In this document: positions 18,061 to 26,373 of the stretch, piece after piece | Layout of the letters: the number at the start of each line of letters is the position of its first letter | Position numbering within the stretch: position 1 is the stretch's first letter | Source of the DNA: Bacteroidota bacterium | GTDB lineage: Bacteria > Bacteroidota > Bacteroidia > Cytophagales > Cyclobacteriaceae | NCBI GenBank assembly: GCA_947470895.1 | Contig: CANIVF010000042.1 | Location: 1-35,704, forward strand | Length of the DNA stretch: 35,704 nucleotides | Direction of reading: 5' to 3' | Notes under the pieces: generated by a model | Database searches by the model: none | Seen by the model: the letters and a program-made list of their open reading frames with translations, nothing else | Told to the model about the DNA's origin: nothing | Made by a program: the position numbers and the translations under genes

Positions 18061-18089
18061 GCGACATTTTAAGGGGTTGATTGCGACAT
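18061..18089. promoter_or_regulatory. Direct-repeat operator candidate upstream of the GlxA-like regulator
   Basis: GCGACAT occurs at 18061-18067 and again at 18083-18089, exactly 22 bp (two helical turns) apart. The second copy lies between the -33 and -7 boxes of the regulator's promoter. AraC-family proteins commonly bind paired direct repeats on one DNA face, so this is a candidate autoregulatory site that could also control the divergent DoxX-SRPBCC-DUF1801 cluster. Confidence 0.45.
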
Positions 18090-18107
18090 CCTCTTTTTAT
18101 AGTTTTG
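18077..18107 (+). promoter_or_regulatory. Promoter of the GlxA-like regulator
   Basis: A -33 TTG (18077-18079) and a perfect -7 box TAGTTTTG (18100-18107) are separated by 20 bp, a standard Bacteroidetes spacing. Transcription would begin around 18114, about 13 bases before the ATG at 18127. Confidence 0.65.
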
Positions 18108-18126
18108 AAATGAATACCAACCGATC

Positions 18127-19110
18127 ATGAAACACATTTCTATACTTGTCCCCAAGGGTGCCGTTGCTTTAAGTTGTATTGAAGGTCCGTATATCTTATT
18201 CAATAAGGTGAATGAATTTTCGGTAACTATGGGCAAGAAGCCTCTGTTCCAGGTTCAGTTAGTGGGACTTTCAAATGACATGCAGGTGTATGATCGTTTG
18301 TTCCGAGTATCTCAGGAGGTCACCACGAAAGAAGTATCGAAGACTGATCTGATCATCATTCCTGCGGTGAATGGTAATATGACTGAAGTTATCGAAACCA
18401 ATAAAGGTTTTTTTTCATGGATTACTACCCAACATCAAAAGGGTGCTGAAGTAGCAAGCCTGTGTGTGGGTGCGTTTTTGTTAGCCTCCACAGGTTTACT
18501 TAAAGGAAAGAAATGCTCAACGCATTGGAGTGCCGTAGAAAATTTCAAACAATTATTTCCCGATGTGGATCTGGTATCGGAGAAAATCATCACCGATGAA
18601 AATGGTATTTACTCCAGCGGAGGAGCAAATTCATTCTGGAATTTATTACTCTACTTACTCGAGAAATACACCAATCGGGAGTTGGCTGTTCTATTCTCAA
18701 AATATTATGAAATCGAAATCGATCGATTCAGTCAGTCACCGTTTATTATGTTCACTGGACAAAGTGGTCATAACGATGTGCCTGTAAAAAAAGCCCAGGA
18801 ATTTATTGAGAAAAATGTAGCGGATAAAATTTCAGTAGAAGGCCTCGCTTCCAAATTCGCCATCGGGATGCGCAACTTTGAAAGAAGATTCAAAAAAGCA
18901 ACCAACAATACACCGGTAGAATACATTCAACGTGTAAAAATTGAAGCAGCCAAGAAAAGCCTGGAAGCCAGTCGCAAGAACGTTACCGAAGTGATGTATG
19001 ATGTTGGCTATTCAGATACGAAAGCATTCCGGACTGTGTTCAAAAAAATTACCGGAATGTCTCCAATCGATTATCGCAATAAGTACAATAAGCAAAGCAT
19101 CAGTTTCTAA
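18127..19110 (+). CDS. GlxA-family AraC-type transcriptional regulator
   Basis: 327 residues: an N-terminal DJ-1/PfpI-like sensing domain (about 1-190, with the nucleophile-elbow segment VASLCVGAFLLASTGLL and the following STHWSAVENF) and a C-terminal AraC/XylS double helix-turn-helix (about 225-320; SVEGLASKFAIGMRNFERRF, NTPVEYIQRVKIEAAKKSL, VGYSDTKAFRTVFKKITGMS). GlxA-type regulators usually sense small metabolites and activate neighbouring genes. It diverges from the minus-strand DoxX/SRPBCC/DUF1801/VOC cluster, its probable target, and ends 23 bp from the convergent M1 peptidase. A strong promoter and a paired-repeat operator candidate lie just upstream. Confidence 0.92.
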   Translation: MKHISILVPKGAVALSCIEGPYILFNKVNEFSVTMGKKPLFQVQLVGLSNDMQVYDRLFRVSQEVTTKEVSKTDLIIIPAVNGNMTEVIETNKGFFSWITTQHQKGAEVASLCVGAFLLASTGLLKGKKCSTHWSAVENFKQLFPDVDLVSEKIITDENGIYSSGGANSFWNLLLYLLEKYTNRELAVLFSKYYEIEIDRFSQSPFIMFTGQSGHNDVPVKKAQEFIEKNVADKISVEGLASKFAIGMRNFERRFKKATNNTPVEYIQRVKIEAAKKSLEASRKNVTEVMYDVGYSDTKAFRTVFKKITGMSPIDYRNKYNKQSISF

Positions 19111-19133
19111 ATTAGTCCTTGAGTGAGTCTCGT

Positions 19134-21677
19134 TTAATTTTCCTCAGGGCGTGGGTTTTTCAAATCAACCGATCTATTTAATAAATCCGTAGACTGAAGG
19201 ATTTTATTCCTGAGAAAAAAAGGATAATCCGGATGGTCTTTTAAAAAATCATCAACAATCTTCAACGCTTGCGTTGAAGTGTGACCTTCAAACGTAGTAT
19301 GAAGCCATCGTTGTGGAAAAAAGATATCACCAGTCAATTGCACTTCCTGCAAAAGCTCCAACGAAGGGCGCAAATAAGAAATGGAACTTTGGGCTCGCAG
19401 TGGATGATGTAAATAACCAAGCGCCTCCAAGACCCAAGACTCATGCTCTCTATTCTGCTCCAATTTTAAAGATTGAAAAAAAGAATCGCGAACCGACTGA
19501 GTGTTACTGAGTGCCGGCATCACAAAACGCATTCGTTCTTGCCGATCCGGATTTTTGGTGTTCTCCAATTGCTTAGCCAGAATGGTTTCTTGTTTCTGCG
19601 GCATCTTCAAGGCCAACTCGTAAGCAAGAGATATTTTATCTTCTTCAGAAAGCGGCAGGTCTTTTATAATCACCTGATCGCTCCAGATTGATGCAAGAAG
19701 CGCCAACCCTTTTTCACTATTGGATAGGTTACGATACGTGCGGAAATAGGAATTTTTATTACCTGCATCTTTGGCCTCTACGACTAACTTCCAAAGCACA
19801 CGCTCTATTTCATTTTGCCACAGCGCCCGTTGATGTTCTGGTAAAAAAGTCAACCAAGTTGTTTCCAGATTTCCAAGTAGAAAATCAATGAGCAATGGAT
19901 TGTCTTCTGATTCTAATGCATTCAAAGTATAGCGGATCAATGATTCTGGCGTTGGGCCATCGGCACGCAACAAACCTTCCCAGCAGTTGATCCACATCGA
20001 AGCACGAAACACGGGATCGGAATAACCAAGCGGATGAGAAAGGAAATCTACTTTACTTGCTTCATCCATCTTGAAATATCCATAGCTGAAGCCATCTGCA
20101 TTCAAAAAATTAACAGAGGATAATCGCTGCAGTTGTATCGGATGTTGAGAAACAAGCGTTACCATAGTATCGGTTTGCTCCGATCGTTGAATCTTCAGCG
20201 ACTGTTGCCACACGCGATTGGAAACGGTATCTGCTCGTTGACTGATCATACCTGTATCGTTCCAATCATACTGAGGCATGCCTGCCGTCTTTACCCATAC
20301 ATTGCTCCAAGCTTCAATATCATCTTCCGACTTTGCATCGATGATCGAAATTAAATCATCCCATCGGGCATTGTTAAAGGAATATGTTTTTAAATATTCC
20401 CTTAAACTTTCGCGCATTAAGTCCTCTCCGATCTTCCGCTCGAGATGACGCATCACGATCGGAGCTTTTTGATAAATGATGGCGCCATAGAGCGAGCCTG
20501 CATTCTTTAAATTTTCCAACGGTTGAAGAATCGGGTTTGCCCCTGAACTGCGATCCACCGAATAAGCACCAGGATAATGCGACAAGAGGAATCTCAAGTT
20601 GTGATCAATCTCCGGAAAGGAAGGCTGCACCACTTTGGCTGCCATAAAATTGGCAAACACTTCTTTCATCCACACATCATTAAACCAATCCATCGTAACG
20701 AGATCGCCAAACCACATATGTGCTGTTTCATGCGCAATCAAACTGGCCCTTCCCATCCTGCGGTTTACGGAAGCTTTCTCATCCAAAAACAAAGATGATT
20801 CATTATAGAAAATAGAACCCGGATGTTCCATACCTCCATATTGAAAAGAAGGAATCAATACAAAATCAAACTTGCCAAAGGGATAAGAAATAGCGGTGTA
20901 TTCTTCCAACCAGGTAATCGACTTTTCATGTAAAGCAAATACTTCGTCCAGATTGTTTTTCACTTTCACACTGTCGGTTTCGCGATAATAGATGGTCATG
21001 CTTCGATCATGAACTTGTCGTGTGGTTTTCAGAAATTGACCAGCGGCAAAAGCAAACAAGTATGAGCTAATGGGTTTCGTTTCTTCAAATTGATAAACCA
21101 ATTTTTCTGATTCTACCTTTTTATCTACCAGCGCACCATTAGAAACGGCTTCCCATTGCGCTGGTGTGACCAGCGTGACCTTATAGGTTGCCTTCAAATT
21201 GGGTTGATCAAACAAAGGGAAACAAGTAGAAGCTCGATCAGGCACAAAAAGTGTATATAGATAATTGTCATTTCGATTGAGTGATAAATCACCGGCAATA
21301 AATTGAATCTTCACTTCATTACTACCTTCCTTTAAAAATTCAGGCGCAATCACAATATGCTCGTTCACGAACGTGTATGGAATGGAATGTGTGGCAACCT
21401 GCACCGATATTATATGGGTACTATCGACATTGAAGTCAATGGTCAGTGGGACTTTCGTGGACGACAAGGAGAAATGGATACTGATATCGCCCTGAATGGC
21501 TTTCACTTTGGTTTCGGGAATAGCTAAGTATAATGAATAAGAAATGTTGCTGAGCACATTCCTGCGATGATTATTCAGCTCAAGAGATACCCCTCTTTCG
21601 GGATCTGGAAAGGTTGATTTCTGGCAGCCCATCAAAACAAAACCAAGGCAAATGGCAAGGAATAAATATTTTATCAT
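19134..21677 (-). CDS. M1-family aminopeptidase lipoprotein
   Basis: An 847-residue zinc aminopeptidase that trims N-terminal residues from peptides. Seen: lipobox FVLMGC (Cys18), the exopeptidase motif as GGMEHPG (281-287, a variant of GAMEN in which His replaces Asn), zinc-binding HETAH (316-320) and the third ligand Glu339 in WMKEVFANF, giving the exact HExxH-x18-E spacing. The C-terminal about 350 residues are the helical ERAP1-like domain. The lipobox points to a periplasmic or surface location, where it would process imported peptides. It stands alone on the minus strand. Confidence 0.93.
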   Translation of the reverse strand: MIKYLFLAICLGFVLMGCQKSTFPDPERGVSLELNNHRRNVLSNISYSLYLAIPETKVKAIQGDISIHFSLSSTKVPLTIDFNVDSTHIISVQVATHSIPYTFVNEHIVIAPEFLKEGSNEVKIQFIAGDLSLNRNDNYLYTLFVPDRASTCFPLFDQPNLKATYKVTLVTPAQWEAVSNGALVDKKVESEKLVYQFEETKPISSYLFAFAAGQFLKTTRQVHDRSMTIYYRETDSVKVKNNLDEVFALHEKSITWLEEYTAISYPFGKFDFVLIPSFQYGGMEHPGSIFYNESSLFLDEKASVNRRMGRASLIAHETAHMWFGDLVTMDWFNDVWMKEVFANFMAAKVVQPSFPEIDHNLRFLLSHYPGAYSVDRSSGANPILQPLENLKNAGSLYGAIIYQKAPIVMRHLERKIGEDLMRESLREYLKTYSFNNARWDDLISIIDAKSEDDIEAWSNVWVKTAGMPQYDWNDTGMISQRADTVSNRVWQQSLKIQRSEQTDTMVTLVSQHPIQLQRLSSVNFLNADGFSYGYFKMDEASKVDFLSHPLGYSDPVFRASMWINCWEGLLRADGPTPESLIRYTLNALESEDNPLLIDFLLGNLETTWLTFLPEHQRALWQNEIERVLWKLVVEAKDAGNKNSYFRTYRNLSNSEKGLALLASIWSDQVIIKDLPLSEEDKISLAYELALKMPQKQETILAKQLENTKNPDRQERMRFVMPALSNTQSVRDSFFQSLKLEQNREHESWVLEALGYLHHPLRAQSSISYLRPSLELLQEVQLTGDIFFPQRWLHTTFEGHTSTQALKIVDDFLKDHPDYPFFLRNKILQSTDLLNRSVDLKNPRPEEN

Positions 21678-21714
21678 ACTGACTCAAGTTCATCGTAACC
21701 TCTCAATTTAGAAC

Positions 21715-22047
21715 TTGACCATCAGATATTCAAGGCATTTAGATATCGGCAAGCATCGTCAATCCTTGAAGGACATTAATGTGTATCAGGTAAAAATGGA
21801 TGAATTCGACAAGGAATGGATCAATCTGAAGAACACACATTCCATCCGATATCAATTATCACCAGGTGACTATCAATTTCTAGTAAAAGGAAGCAACGAT
21901 AGCATCACCTGGAATAAATCACTTATCCTTCAAGTTGACAGCCAGATACAAGTGATTAGTGTAGCCCGAAAAAATAAATGGATCGACCCCTGTTTTTTCC
22001 ACTTCGAGGCGAAACCACCTCAAAGAGGAATAGTTAAGCCCTCCTGA
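21715..22047 (+). pseudogene. Orphan Y_Y_Y-domain fragment of a two-component-regulator propeller protein
   Basis: The 110-codon frame has no ATG at its start (first possible start is a TTG). It encodes one recognisable piece: YQVKMDEFDKEWINLKNTHS followed by IRYQLSPGDYQFLVKGSND, the Y_Y_Y domain that precedes the membrane helix in Bacteroidetes hybrid or propeller sensors. The beta-propeller before it and the transmembrane/kinase part after it are absent, so it is probably a remnant. A related full-length-looking sensor begins at 34938. Confidence 0.65.
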
Positions 22048-22099
22048 TCATTAAGTTAAATGAATTTGGTAACTTGCACAGCTTTCTGTTTTGAGATAC

Positions 22100-22114
22100 T
22101 ATAGCTAAGCTATA
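22100..22114. repeat. Perfect 7+1+7 palindrome upstream of the cold-shock gene
   Basis: TATAGCTAAGCTATA is a perfect inverted repeat centred at 22107, about 60 bp before the cold-shock-domain gene. A TTTTG lies at 22089-22093, and a weak -7-like TAATTCAC at 22113-22120 overlaps the palindrome's end. It could be an operator; nothing else in 22048-22167 stands out. Confidence 0.35.
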
Positions 22115-22167
22115 ATTCACCCAAAATCACGAGGGATTATCAAATTTTAAGTACCACAACAACAACT

Positions 22168-22620
22168 ATGGCTAAATCACAAGAAACATTTAACAAGAAA
22201 GAAAAGGAAAAAAAGAGGCTTCAGAAGCGCAAAGAGAAAGAACAACGTAAAGAAGAGCGTAAGTCCAATGCCAAAGAAGGCGGCTCCTGGGAAGATATGA
22301 TGGCTTATGTGGATGAGAATGGAAACATCTCCTCTGCACCTCCGGATCCTACCAAAAAACGCAATATTAAAAAAGAAGACATTGTCATCGGAACGCAACG
22401 ACAGGATCCATCGTTGCAGGTGAGTCCAGTCAGAAAGGGCAAGGTCACTTTCTTCAACACATCCAAAGGGTTTGGGTTTATTAAAGATTCAGAGAATGGC
22501 GAAAGCATCTTTGTTCATAGCAACGGGCTGATGACTCCCATCAAAGAAAATGATTCAGTAACATTTGAAACGGAAAGAGGCTTTAAAGGCCTTAATGCAG
22601 TTCGCGTGAAGACTGTTTAA
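22168..22620 (+). CDS. Cold-shock-domain protein with charged N-terminal extension
   Basis: 150 residues. The first about 35 are a Lys/Glu/Arg helix (NKKEKEKKRLQKRKEKEQRK), then a linker, then a cold-shock domain at about 88-150 (GKVTFFNTSKGFGFIKDSEN, ESIFVHSNGLMTPIKENDSV) with both RNA-binding motifs KGFGFI and IFVH. It binds single-stranded RNA or DNA and probably acts as an RNA chaperone; the basic/acidic extension is typical of Bacteroidetes relatives. A strong terminator follows 23 bp after the stop. Confidence 0.92.
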   Translation: MAKSQETFNKKEKEKKRLQKRKEKEQRKEERKSNAKEGGSWEDMMAYVDENGNISSAPPDPTKKRNIKKEDIVIGTQRQDPSLQVSPVRKGKVTFFNTSKGFGFIKDSENGESIFVHSNGLMTPIKENDSVTFETERGFKGLNAVRVKTV

Positions 22621-22642
22621 CATATCAATTCAAAAAGGGAAT

Positions 22643-22672
22643 AAAAAAACCACCCATACGGTGGTTTTTTTT
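22643..22672. terminator. Rho-independent terminator after the cold-shock gene
   Basis: CCACC (22650-22654) pairs with GGTGG (22660-22664) around a five-base loop. The stem is extended by A7 on the left and followed by T8 on the right. Because both sides carry the A/T tract it should also work for the convergent minus-strand gene at 22697. Confidence 0.85.
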
Positions 22673-22696
22673 ATTACGAACGAGTTTAGTTTACGC

Positions 22697-23035
22697 TTAA
22701 ACTATCACTGCTTCCAGTTTGGTAACACGAAGATTAAATTGTTTGTCCATAACAAATTCATACGCCTCCGATGCCAACAACTCAGAAGCCTTTTTCGAAT
22801 TTGCCAATACACTCAAGAGATTTTGAGCAACAATTGATTTCTTGATATTATTTGTTGCTTTACCCTTATGGGCCTGCAAAGTGAATGAGTATCCTCCTTT
22901 TTCTTTCGGATTCAAACCCTTAAACTCATGTCCGTAAAGTTTATACTCTTGCGGGCCTTCGGCAGATGCTACCATAAGTTGTAGAAGGGCCGGACGATAT
23001 TTATTCCATAGTGGAATGTAAACCAGGTCTATCAT
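22697..23035 (-). CDS. Hypothetical cytoplasmic protein
   Basis: 112 residues, no recognised domain, no signal peptide. It begins MIDLVYIPLWNKYRPALLQL and has a positively charged middle (GGYSFTLQAHKGKATNNIKK) and a helical C-terminal third (LASEAYEFVMDKQFNLRVTK). The ATG at 23035 lies 52 bp after the rpoD stop on the same strand, so it may be co-transcribed with rpoD. It ends at the bidirectional terminator. Confidence 0.7.
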   Translation of the reverse strand: MIDLVYIPLWNKYRPALLQLMVASAEGPQEYKLYGHEFKGLNPKEKGGYSFTLQAHKGKATNNIKKSIVAQNLLSVLANSKKASELLASEAYEFVMDKQFNLRVTKLEAVIV

Positions 23036-23087
23036 TGAATTGAAATATAGAAATTATAATATGTATTGTTCATGTTAAAAACGAGTA

Positions 23088-23951
23088 CTATCCGAGGTAT
23101 GACTTTAACGACTTACTTCTCGATGCATGTTTTAATCGCTTCGTTGCCTTTTCTTTGATTTGCCGCACGCGCTCCCGGGTGATGTTGAATTTCTCACCGA
23201 TTTCTTCCAGGGTGAGGCTATGGTTTCCATTCAAACCAAAATAATCGCTGATAATCTCCGACTCTCTTTCAGGAAGTGTGGCCAGTGCACGTGATACTTC
23301 ACGCTTCAGCGAATCCCTCATCAAATTAGAATCGGGTGTTTCCTCTGTATCGTTGATGAGCACATCCAATAAATTATTCGACTCGCCTTGTACAAAAGGA
23401 GCATCCACAGAAATATGCCGGCCTCCGGTTTGCATGGTACTTCGTACTTCTTCCAATGAAACATGCATTTCATCGGCCATCTCCTCAGCAGAAGGCTCAC
23501 GTTGAAATCGCTGTTCCAGTTCGGAGAATGTCTTGGATATTTTATTGAGTGAGCCTACCCTGTTTAAAGGCAATCGTACTACACGCGATTGCTCTGCCAA
23601 TGCCTGCAAAATAGATTGACGAATCCACCATACTGCATACGAGATGAATTTAAACCCTCGGGTTTCGTCAAATCGCATAGCGGCTTTAATCAAGCCAACA
23701 TTTCCCTCGTTGATCAGATCTCCGAGCGTCAATCCATTATTTTGATACTGCTTGGCAACGGATACCACAAACCTAAGGTTCGCCTTGGTCAACTTTTCAA
23801 GTGCAATCTGATCACCAGCCTTTATTCTTTTAGCTAACTCCACTTCCATTTCGGCCGTTATCAAATCTACCTTTCCAATTTCTTGTAGGTATTTATCGAG
23901 CGATTGATTCTCCCGATTGGTGATCTGTTTAACGATCTTAAGTTGTCTCAT
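23088..23951 (-). CDS. rpoD: Primary RNA polymerase sigma factor (RpoD/SigA, Bacteroidetes type)
   Basis: A 287-residue sigma-70 factor lacking the long N-terminal region 1.1, as usual for the Bacteroidetes housekeeping sigma. Seen: region 1.2 ([20 protein letters not shown]), region 2 ([60 protein letters not shown]), region 3, and region 4 with [20 protein letters not shown]. It directs RNA polymerase to the TAnnTTTG-type promoters noted in this window. It follows the desaturase gene by 47 bp on the same strand. Confidence 0.96.
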   Translation of the reverse strand: MRQLKIVKQITNRENQSLDKYLQEIGKVDLITAEMEVELAKRIKAGDQIALEKLTKANLRFVVSVAKQYQNNGLTLGDLINEGNVGLIKAAMRFDETRGFKFISYAVWWIRQSILQALAEQSRVVRLPLNRVGSLNKISKTFSELEQRFQREPSAEEMADEMHVSLEEVRSTMQTGGRHISVDAPFVQGESNNLLDVLINDTEETPDSNLMRDSLKREVSRALATLPERESEIISDYFGLNGNHSLTLEEIGEKFNITRERVRQIKEKATKRLKHASRSKSLKSYLG

Positions 23952-23998
23952 GCAAAAAAGTTAACCGACTGGTTTAAAATTATGAACGCTAAAAAAAT

Positions 23999-25090
23999 CT
24001 AAGGCTTCTCCCCTAAGGTCTTCAATAGATTGGCATGCATGCCCAGTGCCTCCACAAAAGTACGCGTACTTTTATAAGGCAATCCGAACTCATTGGCTGT
24101 TGATTTAACAATTCCCGAAATATTACGATAATGCACGTGACAGATGTTAGGAAATAAATGATGCTCAATCTGAAAATTCAGACCACCGATGTACCACGAG
24201 AACCAATGACTATTATTGCTGAAATTGGTAGTCGTTCGTAGTTGATGAATGGCCCAATTCGTTTCCAGTGTATTCGATTCATCCGGCAGTGGATATTCAG
24301 TTCCTTCAATCACGTGAGCAGGTTGAAATATAATGGCCAGGATGAAGCCGGTGATGTAATGCATGATGAAAATACCAATCAAAATCTGCCACCAGGCCAA
24401 CGGTGTAACCAACACGGGTATCACAAAAATGTAACTTACATAGACAATCTTAGTAGCGATTAAAATAATCCATTCGTTTACTATGTTAGCCTGATTTCTT
24501 TTCGCTAAGCCTGTTTTATGGTAACGGATGATTCGTTCAAAATCCTTAAATACCATCCAGGATATGGTCATTAATCCATATAAAAACCATGCATAAAGGA
24601 ATTGATATTTGTGCATGCGTTTCCATGCCGAATGAGGTGATAGTCGTAATACTCCTCTTGGATTGATGTCCTCATCTTCTCCTTCCACGTTGGTGTATGA
24701 ATGGTGAAGCACGTTGTGTTGCATCTTCCAGTTAAAGGCGTTGGCGCCAATCAGATTAAGCGAATACCCGACCAGATTATTAACCCATTTTTTATTTGAA
24801 TATGCTCCGTGATTGGCATCATGCATCACCGAAAGACCAATTCCTGCCAACCCAAGACTCATAATCACGGTTAGAAGAACTAACCAGCCCATACCGGCTA
24901 CTGCTCCGCTCACGATTAGTCCATAAGGGACAAAATATAAAATAAACATGATCAATGTCTTAATGACCATTTCTGGAGTCGCGTGCCGGGTTATTTCATT
25001 AGTTTTGAAATAATCATTTACGCGTTTATTCAGTATGGCTGTAAAATCTAGTCTGGTTTTGGCAAAAGTTACTGGCTTGTGAATAGTCAT
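23999..25090 (-). CDS. Membrane fatty acid desaturase
   Basis: A 363-residue di-iron acyl-lipid/acyl-CoA desaturase that uses O2 to introduce a double bond in fatty acyl chains at the inner membrane. The three histidine boxes are present: HDANHGAYS (from His90), HNVLHHSYTN (from His125) and QIEHHLFP (His310-311), separated by hydrophobic helix pairs. There is no cytochrome b5 domain, so electrons must come from a separate ferredoxin or b5-like partner. It resembles front-end or linoleoyl-CoA-type desaturases, but regiospecificity is uncertain. It implies an aerobic cell. A candidate promoter lies at 25276, giving a leader of about 175 bases. Confidence 0.92.
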   Translation of the reverse strand: MTIHKPVTFAKTRLDFTAILNKRVNDYFKTNEITRHATPEMVIKTLIMFILYFVPYGLIVSGAVAGMGWLVLLTVIMSLGLAGIGLSVMHDANHGAYSNKKWVNNLVGYSLNLIGANAFNWKMQHNVLHHSYTNVEGEDEDINPRGVLRLSPHSAWKRMHKYQFLYAWFLYGLMTISWMVFKDFERIIRYHKTGLAKRNQANIVNEWIILIATKIVYVSYIFVIPVLVTPLAWWQILIGIFIMHYITGFILAIIFQPAHVIEGTEYPLPDESNTLETNWAIHQLRTTTNFSNNSHWFSWYIGGLNFQIEHHLFPNICHVHYRNISGIVKSTANEFGLPYKSTRTFVEALGMHANLLKTLGEKP

Positions 25091-25275
25091 TATGCTGTTC
25101 TGTTTTTTATTGTTTTATTTTTCATTAGTAAGCCCCTTCTCTAAAAAGTGGTTTTGAGGTTGATTCAGGGGCAAAATCAGAGACAATTGCCTCCTTCAAT
25201 TAAAAAAATCTGTTGTGAGGTAATGATCTTTAAAAAGAAGATAGCCCGTCAGCAGGATTCTAAGAAATCGATGCG

Positions 25276-25283
25276 CAAAGGTA
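25276..25283 (-). promoter_or_regulatory. Putative -7 box for the desaturase-rpoD transcript
   Basis: On the minus strand this reads TACCTTTG, a perfect TAnnTTTG. No good -33 TTG is seen at 19-21 bp. Apart from this box and the M57 terminator, the 315-bp stretch 25091-25405 holds no gene I can support. Confidence 0.4.
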
Positions 25284-25352
25284 CACAATTTTAAGCAAAG
25301 AATTTTGATCTGATGCTGAATGTACATGTACGGCAAATATTGGCCCCTCCAA

Positions 25353-25382
25353 AAAAATGCCCCAGTAAAATGGGGCATTTTT
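25353..25382 (-). terminator. Rho-independent terminator of the M57-like protease gene
   Basis: AAAAATGCCCCA (25353-25364) pairs perfectly with TGGGGCATTTTT (25371-25382) around a six-base loop. On the minus strand the stem is followed by a T-run. It lies 24 bp past the protease stop codon. Confidence 0.85.
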
Positions 25383-25405
25383 GATAGGATTTAAATTTTA
25401 ATGAT

Positions 25406-26245
25406 TTAATAAAGATAATTAAGCGCTGTTTTATCATCATTATTAAATGGTCGATCTCCACCATCCGTGCAAGCCAACATCCATGACTTGTCAGCGGCCG
25501 TAGCAATGGAAGGTGTTCCTGGTATAAGGACAGCTCCGACTGTGCTGGCACCTTCGTTAGAAACTGCACCACCGCAGCTAACAGCACGATCATAATAATC
25601 CGTATGACGGAATCCAACACAATGGCCCATTTCGTGACCAATAATCGTTGCTATTCCGGCAGTGCTCAATCCGTACTTAGATTCCAATACACCACTCATT
25701 TTAATCTGGTTATATGGATTGCCAGCGGCCGTTGGAAATCCGGCTGATCCTAAAATACCTTGTGTTTCTTCACTTTTCTTTAAACGAATCATTACAATAT
25801 TAGCCCCGGTAGATGTGGTTGAACGTTGAAATCTGATGTTCAAATTTTCAGCGTTATAACGGGCAATAGCCAAGTCCAAACCAGCAATCATTCCGGCACT
25901 GTAACATGAAGTGCAGGTACCTTGCTGAGCATACATCGTAATAGTGCGAACGCCAGCTGAGGTGTTCACGAGTTTGGTGGTGCGATACTGCTCCATAATT
26001 GGAAGTCGATTAGCTTCCTTCATCGTGGCCAGATCGGCCGGAGTTAAATAAATATCGCCCTCTACGAGATAACCTTGATCAAAATTAATAGGAGGATGAT
26101 TGATCACATCAAATCCAAGTGCAATTAACTGGCTGCGAACACCATCGGCCACCGTTAATGAATCTGTAACCTGATCATCCTGGCAAGAGTAGAAAACTCC
26201 TGATCCAAAGAGTAGTAGGCAGAGAAAAGTAAAAGTCTTTTTCAT
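25406..26245 (-). CDS. M57-like (HEIGH-type) secreted metalloprotease lipoprotein
   Basis: 279 residues from the ATG at 26245, chosen because it begins the lipoprotein signal MKKTFTFLCLLLFGSGVFYS followed by Cys21. The metzincin-type zinc site is HEMGHCVGFRH (His204, Glu205, His208, His214), in the position and form of the dual-action HEIGH peptidases of family M57. A CxxC (TCTSC) and further cysteines near the C-terminus may form disulfides. It is probably surface- or periplasm-attached and digests protein. It diverges from the T9SS subtilase gene across 128 bp, so the two may be co-regulated. Confidence 0.88.
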   Translation of the reverse strand: MKKTFTFLCLLLFGSGVFYSCQDDQVTDSLTVADGVRSQLIALGFDVINHPPINFDQGYLVEGDIYLTPADLATMKEANRLPIMEQYRTTKLVNTSAGVRTITMYAQQGTCTSCYSAGMIAGLDLAIARYNAENLNIRFQRSTTSTGANIVMIRLKKSEETQGILGSAGFPTAAGNPYNQIKMSGVLESKYGLSTAGIATIIGHEMGHCVGFRHTDYYDRAVSCGGAVSNEGASTVGAVLIPGTPSIATAADKSWMLACTDGGDRPFNNDDKTALNYLY

Positions 26246-26263
26246 AGGGTTTAGCATATTTTT

Positions 26264-26295
26264 TTTTGAAGGTTAAAATTACCAAATTACTGTTG
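26264..26295 (+). promoter_or_regulatory. Candidate promoter of the T9SS subtilase gene
   Basis: TTTTG (26264-26268) and TACTGTTG (26288-26295, one mismatch to TAnnTTTG) are separated by 19 bp, a good Bacteroidetes arrangement, about 70 bp before the chosen start. Confidence 0.4.
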
Positions 26296-26373
26296 AAAAT
26301 ACAGCTTTGTTGAAATTTTGTGAGTAAGCAAAATCTTACCTACTTCACTTTATTCTTTAGTTTTACTGCCAGC

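Noticed and set aside
25271-25345. Structured-RNA-like stretch ending TTGGCCCCTCC near the M57 terminator
   Set aside because: I could not fold it into any known tmRNA, 6S or RNase P core; it is better read as promoter and leader sequence of the desaturase.
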